Below, one piece after another: positions 1 through 6,449 of a DNA stretch of 8,069 bases; positions within the stretch are counted from its first letter, which is position 1, and each line of letters starts with the position of its first letter. A model generated the notes under the pieces. That model was given only the letters and a program-made list of their open reading frames with translations. It was not told where the DNA came from and made no database searches. This DNA comes from Syntrophomonadaceae bacterium (GTDB lineage: Bacteria; Bacillota; Dethiobacteria; DTU022). The DNA lies in contig SLHT01000277.1 in the NCBI GenBank assembly GCA_007136055.1, positions 1 to 8,069 of the forward strand, read 5' to 3'. The position numbers were made by a program, and so were the translations under genes.

Positions 1-115
1 ATACAAGCTCTTCAGCCAGCTTGTAAATAAGGGCAGTTTTTCCTCCACCCCCAAAAAAGGATATCACTACAGGGGTTTTTAATGTTAAAACAGCTGTGAG
101 CTTTAACTGTTTCAT
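1..115 (-). CDS. yqeC: YqeC-like selenium cofactor biosynthesis protein, N-terminal part
   Basis: Only the first 38 codons lie in the window; the gene runs off the left edge. The protein begins MKQLKLTAVL, followed by a hydrophobic strand (residues 15-21, PVVISFF) and a glycine-rich P-loop GGGGKTAL at residues 22-29, then KLAEEL. This strand plus Walker A layout near the N-terminus is what YqeC proteins show (usually written GAGGKTT). YqeC belongs to the gene set that travels with selenium-dependent molybdenum hydroxylases and is thought to act in making or inserting their labile selenium cofactor; the exact reaction is not known. The ATG is preceded by a GAAGGTG ribosome binding site with about 4 bases spacing. 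The gene starts 16 bases after the cysteine-rich gene ends, so they are probably co-transcribed. From 38 residues alone another P-loop NTPase is possible, but yqeB two genes upstream makes YqeC the best call. Confidence 0.8.
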   Translation of the reverse strand, partial: MKQLKLTAVLTLKTPVVISFFGGGGKTALIYKLAEELV

Positions 116-131
116 ACACACCTTCTATTAA

Positions 132-401
132 TTAAACTCTGAAATAACAGCGATCCATACATTCCAGGCCATAATCGGTCGTAATAATTCCTCGTCCACC
201 CATCGGGCATTTCACGGCTGTCATTTTGTTATAGGGACAGGAAACCCATCCGGCTTCGCCGAGGTGGATACTACCGCACTTACGACACTGCAAGCCGTTT
301 TCAGTTAAAACCAGGTCGCGTTTTTCTTTTATTCTCCCGCACTGGTAGCAGTAACAGTATTCCATGTTTTCATAATCTATAATCTTGCTTTTAATATCCA
401 T
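132..401 (-). CDS. Small cysteine-rich zinc-ribbon-like protein of unknown function
   Basis: An 89-residue protein with nine cysteines. Residues 18-21 and 39-42 form two CxxC knuckles (CYQC and CRKC) about 17 residues apart, the spacing of a zinc ribbon. Further cysteines lie at 16, 55, 65, 81 and 85; Cys81 and Cys85 make a CxxxC pair close to the C-terminus. No signal peptide or membrane segment is seen, so it should be cytoplasmic. I do not recognise the family. The longer frame opens six codons earlier at 419, but a GGAGG at 408-412 lies inside that extension and sits 6 bases before the ATG at 401, so the shorter start is chosen. It lies between yqeB and yqeC, which suggests a part in handling the metal, sulfur or selenium of the molybdenum hydroxylase, or in regulating it. 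That role is inference only; a redox or iron-sulfur protein is an alternative to zinc binding. Confidence 0.75.
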   Translation of the reverse strand: MDIKSKIIDYENMEYCYCYQCGRIKEKRDLVLTENGLQCRKCGSIHLGEAGWVSCPYNKMTAVKCPMGGRGIITTDYGLECMDRCYFRV

Positions 402-407
402 TGTTGG

Positions 408-412
408 CCTCC
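408..412 (-). promoter_or_regulatory. Ribosome binding site deciding the start at 401
   Basis: GGAGG on the minus strand, 6 bases upstream of the ATG at 401. It lies downstream of the alternative ATG at 419, so it can only serve the inner start. Confidence 0.8.
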
Positions 413-440
413 GCTGCATCCGACTGGACTATTCCGTTTA

Positions 441-449
441 ATTATATCA
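441..449 (-). promoter_or_regulatory. Candidate extended -10 promoter for the cysteine-rich gene and yqeC
   Basis: The minus strand reads TGATATAAT: a perfect TATAAT hexamer with the TGn extension. The -35 region at the right distance is weak (TTACGA or TACGAC), as is tolerated by extended -10 promoters. Transcription would start near 434, leaving about 33 bases of leader before the ATG at 401. It lies in the 70-base spacer between yqeB and the cysteine-rich gene. A second TATAAT at 480-485, next to the yqeB stop codon, lacks both a TG extension and a good -35. AT-rich spacers give such matches by chance, so this stays a candidate. Confidence 0.4.
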
Positions 450-489
450 GATCTGCAAAATATGTCGTAAAACGGTGTCATTATACTAT

Positions 490-1290
490 TCAGACCTGGT
501 AAAAGTAGCGGTTCATTATTGCTTCCAAAACACCGCCACCGATGGCACGGGCTTTATCTGAAATAGCATAGCAGTTAACTTCGCTGCCGCGGGGATCAAT
601 ATCGCCAACTTTCATCCCTGCGCATACATCAAGGTCCTGATGAAGCATGCCGCGGACCATACCATCAATTTCTGAGTAAATATCCGTGTTTCCTACTCTT
701 GCTACAGGATCGCCGGCCTTAACTAAACTGCCAATTTCTTTTAACGGCTTAAAAACGCCACTGGCAGGCGCCCGTAGCAGCCTTTCCCGACCGTATCCGG
801 CAATTACTGCCGGGCTGGCAGTATCCTTTTCTGCCGAACCGCTATGCAAAACACGACCCAGGTTATGGCCGCGCTGGGTTTCAACCACGGCATGAACATC
901 TTTGCCGGCAATGAAACCGGGACCAAGACCGATCACAAGGTTAGCTTGATCGATTGTAGTTAAAGTATTATGCTTTGACATGATTGCATCAATAAGAATT
1001 GGCGCCTGGTGCAATTTTAACAATTCAGCTTCAGGATCGACCAGGACTGGTAAAATATTTTGAGCCAGATATTGCTCAATAAGTTCAGGTTTGGGACATA
1101 GTTCTGCCCTTACATTTTCAACCACTATTGAGCCTTTATATAAGGCAGTAGCAAACGAAACAGTGCTGCGTACTACCAGTGGCTTTTCCAGCTCCAGCAT
1201 AATGATCTTAAACCCGGAGTTCTTCAGGCGGTGAGCTACTCCGGTTGCCAGGTCCCCTGCACCGCGAATTACTACTTTTCGAGGTATCAT
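490..1290 (-). CDS. yqeB: YqeB / EF2563-family selenium-dependent molybdenum hydroxylase accessory protein
   Basis: A 266-residue full-length protein. The N-terminus carries the family signature RGAGDLATGVAHRL (residues 9-22), a Rossmann-like glycine-rich loop, followed by LELEKPLVVRSTVSF. Further conserved-looking blocks are GLGPGF (121-126), ETQRGHNLGRV (137-147), and DIDPRG (230-235). Residues 173 to about 225 (RAPASGVFKPL, then GSLVKAGDPVARVG) look like a barrel-sandwich, biotinyl/lipoyl-type fold. The family is found with selenium-dependent molybdenum hydroxylases and, in E. coli, beside yqeC and the carbamate kinase gene yqeA. Its biochemical role is unproven; maturation of the Mo-Se site is the usual proposal. 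The ATG at 1290 has only a modest purine-rich binding site (AAGAGAG). It follows the hydroxylase large subunit after a 166-base spacer, the longest gap in the window. Confidence 0.93.
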   Translation of the reverse strand: MIPRKVVIRGAGDLATGVAHRLKNSGFKIIMLELEKPLVVRSTVSFATALYKGSIVVENVRAELCPKPELIEQYLAQNILPVLVDPEAELLKLHQAPILIDAIMSKHNTLTTIDQANLVIGLGPGFIAGKDVHAVVETQRGHNLGRVLHSGSAEKDTASPAVIAGYGRERLLRAPASGVFKPLKEIGSLVKAGDPVARVGNTDIYSEIDGMVRGMLHQDLDVCAGMKVGDIDPRGSEVNCYAISDKARAIGGGVLEAIMNRYFYQV

Positions 1291-1313
1291 CTGACCAACT
1301 CTCTTAAACAGAA

Positions 1314-1340
1314 TAGGGGCACGTTACACCGCACCCCCTA
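1314..1340. repeat. Short inverted repeat upstream of yqeB
   Basis: TAGGGG at 1314-1319 and CCCCTA at 1335-1340 form a 6-base inverted repeat around a 15-base loop, 24 bases before the yqeB start. There is no T-run after it on the minus strand, so it does not look like an intrinsic terminator. It could fold in the leader or be chance. Confidence 0.3.
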
Positions 1341-1397
1341 AATTCACTTTAACGACCTCTGCCCAAACTGTCATGATGAGTGCAGATCATAGTTTCA

Positions 1398-1449
1398 ACC
1401 AATCAACAATGCAGGTCTCTAAGATTATCAATTGACAGATTTGATTGGT
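1398..1449. repeat. 9-base inverted repeat in the spacer between the hydroxylase large subunit and yqeB
   Basis: ACCAATCAA at 1398-1406 pairs perfectly with TTGATTGGT at 1441-1449, separated by 34 bases. It lies directly after the stop codon of the large-subunit gene. Neither arm is followed by a T-run, so a terminator is unlikely; an operator for a dimeric regulator with separated half-sites, an mRNA-stabilising fold or chance are all possible. The rest of the spacer (1291-1456) holds no reading frame or convincing minus-strand promoter that I can see. Confidence 0.4.
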
Positions 1450-1456
1450 ATCAGTT

Positions 1457-3766
1457 TTATTTTTTATCCTTTACCGCCTGCCATACTCTTTCCGGTGTTA
1501 AGGGGAAAGTGTTAAATTCAACACCCAATGCATTGCAAACAGCATTGGCAATCGCCGGTGCAACACCGATCATCGGCTGTTCACCAATCCCTCTTGCCCC
1601 ATAAGGACCATGTGTTTCAGGTGTTTCGATGATAAAACTGTCCATATGCGGTGTGTTGTCAATTGTAGCAATCTTGTAATCAGTAAAGTTGCGATTAAGC
1701 ATTATCCCCTTATCAAAACAGACCTCTTCATAAAGAGCGGTGGATAGACCCATGATCGTGCCGCCGTGAAGCTGGGCTGTGCACAACTGAGGGTTCACTG
1801 CTTTTCCTGCATCGATTGAACAGGCCAGCTGTAGAACAGTAACCACTCCCGTTTCAGGATCGACTTCTACTTCCACCCCTGTAGCTCCAAAGCAGTAGAA
1901 AAGACCGGGGTTGCCCTGCCCGGTTTCCGGATCAAGGTTGGTCATATTGGTGGGAACAAATGAACCCCTGCCGATGATCGGCCCGGCAATGCCTTCCCCT
2001 GTGCATTTTTTGCAGCTATCGGCCACTTCGCGAATAGTGGCTTTTTTATCGGAATTATTCGTGGAAAAGATGTTTTTTCCGTCAAAAGATAGATCTTCCT
2101 CGGGCGTTTCGAGAAGATCAGCGGCAACACGATAAATCTGGCCCAGCGCATCTTCAGCAGCGCGTTTGACCGATGTCCCGCATGTATATGTAATCCTGCT
2201 GCCAACGCTCTGCCACTCGTACGGGGTAAAGTCGGTATCGGGGACCTTGATGTCAATTTTATCTACCGGTATGTGCAGGGTTTCAGCGGCAATCTGGCTG
2301 ATCGCCGTCAGCATACCCTGACCCATCTCTGTAGCCCCGATCATAACATGTGCTGTGCCGTCTTCATTAATGCGTATAATGGCAGAGGAAGCAGCGTTAC
2401 TGGGTTGAGCAGGGCATTTAACCAGTCCGGCAATGCCTTTGCCGCGATATTTGCCGTTCCTGTTGCTTTCCTTTTTACCCCACCCGATTTTATCGGCTAC
2501 GACTTTAAGGCATTTATCATAATCCAGATCGTGGACTACCTGGCCTGAGGCAGTGGACGAACCCTTTTTCATACCATTAATCAAGCGCACTTCAAGGGGG
2601 TCCATGTCCAATTCTCTGGCAATTACTTCTAGTTGTCGTTCGATGCCCCACTGCATTTCACACATGCCAAAACCGCGGACGGGGCCGCCGATAGAATTGT
2701 TGGTATAGACGCAGTAAGAATCGGTTTTAACATTGGGTATATCGTAGGCGCCTGTGGAACTGTAACCGGCAGCACGAACAATATTCACTCCATATTCGGT
2801 ATAAGCGCCACCATCCCAGATCATCTTATACTGTAAAGATGTAATCCGTCTATCTTTGCGTACGCCCGTTTTAAGTTTGGAGTACAGAGCCTGCCTGGTA
2901 AAAGTGCCCTGCATGTCTTCCTCCCGCGTAAATACAATGCGGACGATATGTCCGGGAAACTTTTGTGCTATGGGTACTAACAAACCCTCAATGGATGCTC
3001 CTGCTTTACAGCCAAATCCACCCCCGATATAGCTCGATATTACCCTGATTTTATGCATTGGTATGTCCAACGATTTAGAGAGCAGTTGACGCACAACGTT
3101 TGGTGACTGGGCGGTACTCCAGACCGTTAATTTACCGTCAGGGCTCCACTGCACGGCAGCTTTGTGGGTTTCGATCGGCACATGCTGCATCTGGGGAACG
3201 TAATAATCCCGCTCTATAATTAGATCTGCTTCTTCAAAACCTTTATTGATATCGCCTTTTCGTATTTTAAAGTGATTGGCGATGTTGGTGCCTGCCTTGG
3301 GGTAAAAGATTGGCACAATTTCATAGTTCGCCAAATCTTCATGGATTAACGGCGCATCAGGCTTCATGCCTTCACGCGGATCGAAAACACCGGGCAGTTC
3401 TTCATATTCAACCTCGATCAGCTCTACAGCTTCAGCGGCAGCTTTCTCTGTGGTTGCGGCAACAACAGCTACCGGCTCGCCCCAGAAGCGCACCTTTTCA
3501 ACAGCAAGAAAGCTCCTGTCAATCAGGTACAGGCCGATTAAGTTAGGATAGTCTTTTCCGGTCAGCACCGCTTTTACACCAGGATGTTTTAAAGCCCTGG
3601 TAGTGTCAATGCTTTTAATTTTACCGTGGGCAACCGTGCTTTTTTTCATCTTGGCATATAGCATCGGTCCCATATAACGGTCTTCAATAAATTCTGCCAT
3701 TCCGGTTACTTTTTCTACAGCATCCTTTCGCGACACTGAGGTTCCTACAATTTTTAATTCAGCCAT
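1457..3766 (-). CDS. Xanthine-dehydrogenase-family molybdenum hydroxylase, molybdopterin-binding large subunit
   Basis: A 769-residue subunit, the usual length for separate large subunits (XdhA type). It binds the molybdopterin-cytosine dinucleotide cofactor and hydroxylates a heterocycle or aldehyde with water as the oxygen source. Motifs in order, with bovine xanthine oxidoreductase equivalents: Gln220 in WSTAQSP (Gln767), GGGFGCK at 248-254 with Phe251 (Phe798), Arg331 near the position of Arg880, GPVRGFG at 361-367 with Arg364 (Arg912) and Phe366 (Phe914), GATEMGQG at 477-484 with Gln483 (Gln1040), and GARGIGEQP at 723-731 with the catalytic Glu729 (Glu1261). The position matching purine-binding Glu802 is Ala255, so the substrate need not be xanthine. 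The CoxL active-site loop (AYRCSFR) is absent, excluding CO dehydrogenase. There is no in-frame UGA; any selenium would be a labile Mo ligand, as yqeB/yqeC suggest. AAAGGAGGA lies 7 bases before the ATG. It follows the [2Fe-2S] subunit gene by 21 bases. Confidence 0.93.
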   Translation of the reverse strand: MAELKIVGTSVSRKDAVEKVTGMAEFIEDRYMGPMLYAKMKKSTVAHGKIKSIDTTRALKHPGVKAVLTGKDYPNLIGLYLIDRSFLAVEKVRFWGEPVAVVAATTEKAAAEAVELIEVEYEELPGVFDPREGMKPDAPLIHEDLANYEIVPIFYPKAGTNIANHFKIRKGDINKGFEEADLIIERDYYVPQMQHVPIETHKAAVQWSPDGKLTVWSTAQSPNVVRQLLSKSLDIPMHKIRVISSYIGGGFGCKAGASIEGLLVPIAQKFPGHIVRIVFTREEDMQGTFTRQALYSKLKTGVRKDRRITSLQYKMIWDGGAYTEYGVNIVRAAGYSSTGAYDIPNVKTDSYCVYTNNSIGGPVRGFGMCEMQWGIERQLEVIARELDMDPLEVRLINGMKKGSSTASGQVVHDLDYDKCLKVVADKIGWGKKESNRNGKYRGKGIAGLVKCPAQPSNAASSAIIRINEDGTAHVMIGATEMGQGMLTAISQIAAETLHIPVDKIDIKVPDTDFTPYEWQSVGSRITYTCGTSVKRAAEDALGQIYRVAADLLETPEEDLSFDGKNIFSTNNSDKKATIREVADSCKKCTGEGIAGPIIGRGSFVPTNMTNLDPETGQGNPGLFYCFGATGVEVEVDPETGVVTVLQLACSIDAGKAVNPQLCTAQLHGGTIMGLSTALYEEVCFDKGIMLNRNFTDYKIATIDNTPHMDSFIIETPETHGPYGARGIGEQPMIGVAPAIANAVCNALGVEFNTFPLTPERVWQAVKDKK

Positions 3767-3787
3767 CTTTTAATCCTCCTTTCCTGT

Positions 3788-4255
3788 TTATTTTTCGGAA
3801 GAAGCCTTAATTGCCTCTCTGATTTCCTGGTACGCCCCACAGCGGCACAGGTTGCCGCTTAAAGCTTGATTAATATCTTCATCGGTGGGGTTCGGTTTGC
3901 GTTCCAGCAGCGCCCGCGCCGATAAGATCATTCCCGGTGTGCAGTAACCGCACTGAAAAGCAGCATGTTTAATAAAGGCTTTCTGGACACGATCCAGTTC
4001 GCCATTTTTGGATAATCCTTCGATCGTAACCAGGTCTTTGCCATCAAGTTCAACAGCCAGGATCAGGCACGAATTAACCGGTTTTCCGTCCAGCAGGACA
4101 ATGCAGGCACCACATTCGCCAATTTCACAGCCTTCCTTGGCTCCCGTCAGATGTAACTCGTCCCTGATAAATTTGAGAAGGGTTTGCCCGACAACAGCCT
4201 CCCTCTCCTCCTTATCTCCGTTTACAGTAAAGTTAACAGGCATCTTTTCTGTCAT
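3788..4255 (-). CDS. Xanthine-dehydrogenase-family [2Fe-2S] small subunit
   Basis: A 155-residue protein that carries both iron-sulfur clusters of the hydroxylase and passes electrons from the Mo site to FAD. The N-terminal plant-ferredoxin-like cluster is held by Cys43, Cys48, Cys51 and Cys63 (GCEIGECGAC, then NSC). The C-terminal four-helix domain has Cys102 and Cys105 in QCGYCTPGM and Cys137 and Cys139 in NLCRCGAY. All eight ligands are present and the length is typical (XdhC/CoxS type). No signal peptide is seen, so the enzyme is cytoplasmic. The ATG at 4255 follows the FAD subunit stop codon by only 3 bases, and its binding site (GGGGGTG) lies inside the end of the upstream gene, implying translational coupling. 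An ATG four codons further in is a less likely start. Confidence 0.96.
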   Translation of the reverse strand: MTEKMPVNFTVNGDKEEREAVVGQTLLKFIRDELHLTGAKEGCEIGECGACIVLLDGKPVNSCLILAVELDGKDLVTIEGLSKNGELDRVQKAFIKHAAFQCGYCTPGMILSARALLERKPNPTDEDINQALSGNLCRCGAYQEIREAIKASSEK

Positions 4256-4258
4256 ATT

Positions 4259-5089
4259 TTACACCCCCATAGTCTGTTCCAGACCGCGCCGGACCAGAAC
4301 TTCAACCATATGATAACGGTATTCACGAGAGCCCCGTAAATCGGTAATTGGGGAGATATCCTCATGGACAAGCCTGGCTGCATCGGCCCATCTTTTTTCG
4401 CCCGCTTCATTAACCGCTTTTTCAACTGAAAAAGCCCTGACCGGAGTGGCGGCAACTGCTCCAATGGCGATCTTAACCTGATCTCCCCACCTTTGCACAG
4501 CAACACCAACAGTAGCAAGGTCTACAGACCCGGTTCGCGAAGCTTTTAAATATATCCCTTTTCCTTTCGGGTATGGTTTACGAATCAGGACGGACTGGAC
4601 TAGCTCGCCTTTATTTAATGCAGTTTTACCCGGTCCGATAAAAAATTCCTTAATCGGAATCGACCTGTTTCCCCCCGAGCCGGCAATGTTAATAACTGCG
4701 TCAAGAGCGTATAGCGGCGCTGCGGTATCAGCTGCCGGAGAAGCGTTGCAGATATTTCCGGCTATAGTTGCCCGGTTGCGGATGGAGTAACTGCCCACAC
4801 TGTGGCAGCCTTCGGCCAGGATGGGCACATTTTCCCTGACCGGGGTAAAGCCGGTAACTTCATTTAATGTTATTGCCGCCCCAATCGTTATGCCCTGATC
4901 ATCTTCTTTCAGCACATTTAATTCGGGCACATCCTTTATGTCGATAAGCGTCTTGGCCGCAAATTTACCGCCGCGCATACCGACAATTAAGTCTGTGCCG
5001 CCGGCAAGCGGGTAAACCTGCTCTCCTTCCTCAAGTTCCTGGAAGGCCAGGTTTAAATCGGCGCACTTGATATAATCGTAAGACAGCAT
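4259..5089 (-). CDS. Xanthine-dehydrogenase-family FAD-binding subunit
   Basis: The 276-residue flavin subunit (CoxM/XdhB type), which takes electrons from the iron-sulfur clusters and passes them to NAD+ or another acceptor. The FAD signatures, counted from the ATG chosen here, are AGGTDL at 29-34 and TIAGNICNASPAAD at 108-121, preceded by SIRNRA. The C-terminal CO-dehydrogenase flavoprotein-like domain begins near residue 165 with YLKASRTGSVDLATVGVAV. The longest frame opens at a GTG at 5101, but that GTG is part of the GGAGGTGA ribosome binding site, so translation should begin at the ATG at 5089 (MLSYDYIKCA). In E. coli-type naming it matches XdhB. It follows allG after a short spacer containing a hairpin, and nearly abuts the [2Fe-2S] gene. 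Confidence 0.94.
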   Translation of the reverse strand: MLSYDYIKCADLNLAFQELEEGEQVYPLAGGTDLIVGMRGGKFAAKTLIDIKDVPELNVLKEDDQGITIGAAITLNEVTGFTPVRENVPILAEGCHSVGSYSIRNRATIAGNICNASPAADTAAPLYALDAVINIAGSGGNRSIPIKEFFIGPGKTALNKGELVQSVLIRKPYPKGKGIYLKASRTGSVDLATVGVAVQRWGDQVKIAIGAVAATPVRAFSVEKAVNEAGEKRWADAARLVHEDISPITDLRGSREYRYHMVEVLVRRGLEQTMGV

Positions 5090-5100
5090 TTTCCGGTTCA

Positions 5101-5105
5101 CCTCC
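5101..5105 (-). promoter_or_regulatory. Ribosome binding site deciding the FAD-subunit start
   Basis: GGAGG, continuing as GGAGGTGA on the minus strand, ends 8-11 bases before the ATG at 5089. The competing GTG start at 5101 overlaps this site and cannot use it. Confidence 0.8.
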
Positions 5106-5112
5106 GTGAATA

Positions 5113-5134
5113 AAAATAGCAGGACTGCTATTTT
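5113..5134 (-). terminator. Hairpin across the allG stop codon; possible attenuator or weak intrinsic terminator
   Basis: AAAATAGCAG and CTGCTATTTT form a perfect 10-base inverted repeat around 2 bases (5123-5124). A real RNA loop would open the innermost pair, leaving about 9 pairs. On the minus strand the 3' arm runs on into T-rich sequence (CTATTTTTATTC), as in an intrinsic terminator, and the A-rich 5' arm would give similar geometry on the other strand. The stem is AT-rich and the stop codon TAG (5128-5130) lies within it. It sits between allG and the hydroxylase genes, 8 bases before the ribosome binding site of the FAD gene, so partial termination or RNA processing could set the ratio of the two gene groups. 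Confidence 0.5.
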
Positions 5135-6429
5135 GCCAGTTCTTTTAAGGCATCAATAAACATTTCCATGGGCGGCTTGACGATCCCGGCACCAACCTGA
5201 CCAATACCAGGTTCTTTATGAGCGATACCAGTGTTGATCCGCGGAACGATATTCTTCTCAACAACTTTACGGACATCAATTCCTGTCGGTGTCCCTTTAA
5301 AGTCCATCGCCGGGATATTAAAATTATTATTCTCGGTTACGGTAATTTCATACATTTCATTGGTTGCATCAAATGCATCGGCTGGCGAGCCACCAATAAA
5401 GTTAACGATAGCAGGCGCTGCAGCCATGGCAAAACCGCCGACTCCGACAGTTTCGGTAATAACGCTGTCACCGATATCGCGGTTGGCATCTGAAGATTTA
5501 AACCCGGAGAAGAAGAGCCCGTCGGGCACATTAGCAGGGGCGGTAAACCACTTATCGCCTGTACTGCTGACCCTGATTCCGAAATCGGTTCCATTACGGG
5601 CCATGGTGGTGACAACGGTCGAGTGCTCAACACCGTGTGCTGCCAGGGCCATACTCTTACAGGCAGCCATAATAGCGTTAAGTGAAGTCAGATCATTGCT
5701 GTGCATAAAGGCGAGCACTTCGGCGGCTGCTGAGGCTTTATTGTTTTTGAAATACTCAGATACGTTAGAAAGATCAAGGCGCGGTGCGTTATAATCAGTC
5801 TTTTTGCCCCACTCGGTCTCCACGATGAAGGGAGCAATTGTCCTGATAAAGAGCGATGTAGTAGCCCTGTTGCGGTTGTGAGCGTCGTCACCCATGTGCA
5901 GGGCCTGGGCGATGATCGATTTCATGTCAATACCCCCGGCCAGGTGCACTGCTTCTTTGAGGACAGCTGCATAAACCTCATCTAGCCACTTTAAACGGTT
6001 AATCACTTCATCGTCATAAGCTCCGTAGCGCAGGACCTTGCCGTACCCTTCGTTCATGTTGGAGTAAGTATATCCACCCATTTCCATGTCTTCGATGATA
6101 AAGACCTGCTGGGAAGGAGTAATTACCCCTGCCATCGGACCGACAGCATTATAATGGTGACAGGGCGAGAATTCGATTTCACCTGACTCGGCAATTTTAT
6201 TCGCCCCGGCAGTATCTTTAGCTTTGCCTTCATAGATCAGGCCACCGATAATAGCTCCTTTTAACGGACCGCTCATCCTATCCCAGGTGATCGGCGGTCC
6301 GGCATGAAGGAATAAGTTATCTTTCATACCGGGGATAACTTCACTTGCCTTACCGATATCTACCCAGACCGGTCTTGACATCATCATTTTCTTGACAGCT
6401 TCCTGATTTGCTTGATCAATCTTACTCAT
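5128..6429 (-). CDS. allG: DUF1116 / YlbE-AllG family protein, probable oxamic transcarbamylase-type subunit
   Basis: A 433-residue protein of the DUF1116 family (E. coli YlbE, now AllG). Landmarks from the chosen ATG are LHAGPPITWDRMSGPLKGA (41-59), FSPCHHYNAVGPMAGV (87-102), NMNEGYGKVLRYGAY (125-138), MARNGTDFGIRVS (276-288), KWFTAPANVPDGLFFSGF (293-310) and NTGIAHKEPGIGQVGAG (399-415). In E. coli, AllF, AllG and AllH together form the oxamic transcarbamylase, which interconverts oxalurate plus phosphate with oxamate plus carbamoyl phosphate in allantoin catabolism. Assigning that reaction here is inference by family and by the fdrA neighbour; AllH is not in view. A frame opening at a GTG at 6447 is rejected because that GTG overlaps the GTGGAGGTG ribosome binding site; the ATG at 6429 is 11 bases beyond GGAGG. 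The stop codon is TAG inside a hairpin. No membrane segment or signal is evident. Confidence 0.9.
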   Translation of the reverse strand: MSKIDQANQEAVKKMMMSRPVWVDIGKASEVIPGMKDNLFLHAGPPITWDRMSGPLKGAIIGGLIYEGKAKDTAGANKIAESGEIEFSPCHHYNAVGPMAGVITPSQQVFIIEDMEMGGYTYSNMNEGYGKVLRYGAYDDEVINRLKWLDEVYAAVLKEAVHLAGGIDMKSIIAQALHMGDDAHNRNRATTSLFIRTIAPFIVETEWGKKTDYNAPRLDLSNVSEYFKNNKASAAAEVLAFMHSNDLTSLNAIMAACKSMALAAHGVEHSTVVTTMARNGTDFGIRVSSTGDKWFTAPANVPDGLFFSGFKSSDANRDIGDSVITETVGVGGFAMAAAPAIVNFIGGSPADAFDATNEMYEITVTENNNFNIPAMDFKGTPTGIDVRKVVEKNIVPRINTGIAHKEPGIGQVGAGIVKPPMEMFIDALKELAK

Positions 6430-6440
6430 CAGAAATAACA

Positions 6441-6445
6441 CCTCC
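6441..6445 (-). promoter_or_regulatory. Ribosome binding site deciding the allG start
   Basis: GGAGG lies immediately after the stop codon of the 53-codon gene (TAA at 6450-6452) and 11 bases before the ATG at 6429. Its position excludes the GTG at 6447 as start and suggests coupling of allG translation to the small gene. Confidence 0.75.
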
Positions 6446-6449
6446 ACTA

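Noticed and set aside
1432..1460. Plus-strand TTGACA (1432-1437), 17 bases, then TTTTAT (1455-1460), a possible promoter
   Set aside because: The -35 is perfect, but the -10 is poor and the transcript would run antisense through the large-subunit gene with no plus-strand gene to serve. Kept only as a possible antisense promoter.
1457..3766. Large subunit as aerobic CO dehydrogenase (CoxL)
   Set aside because: The CoxL active-site loop with AYRCSFR is absent; the corresponding region reads GPVRGFGMCE, as in xanthine-dehydrogenase-type enzymes.
5231..5794. 187-codon open frame on the plus strand, opposite allG
   Set aside because: It lies wholly antisense to a well-supported DUF1116 gene, its translation is low-complexity (Ser/Ala/Thr/Leu rich) with no recognisable motif, and it has the look of a mirror frame produced by the codon use of the real gene.
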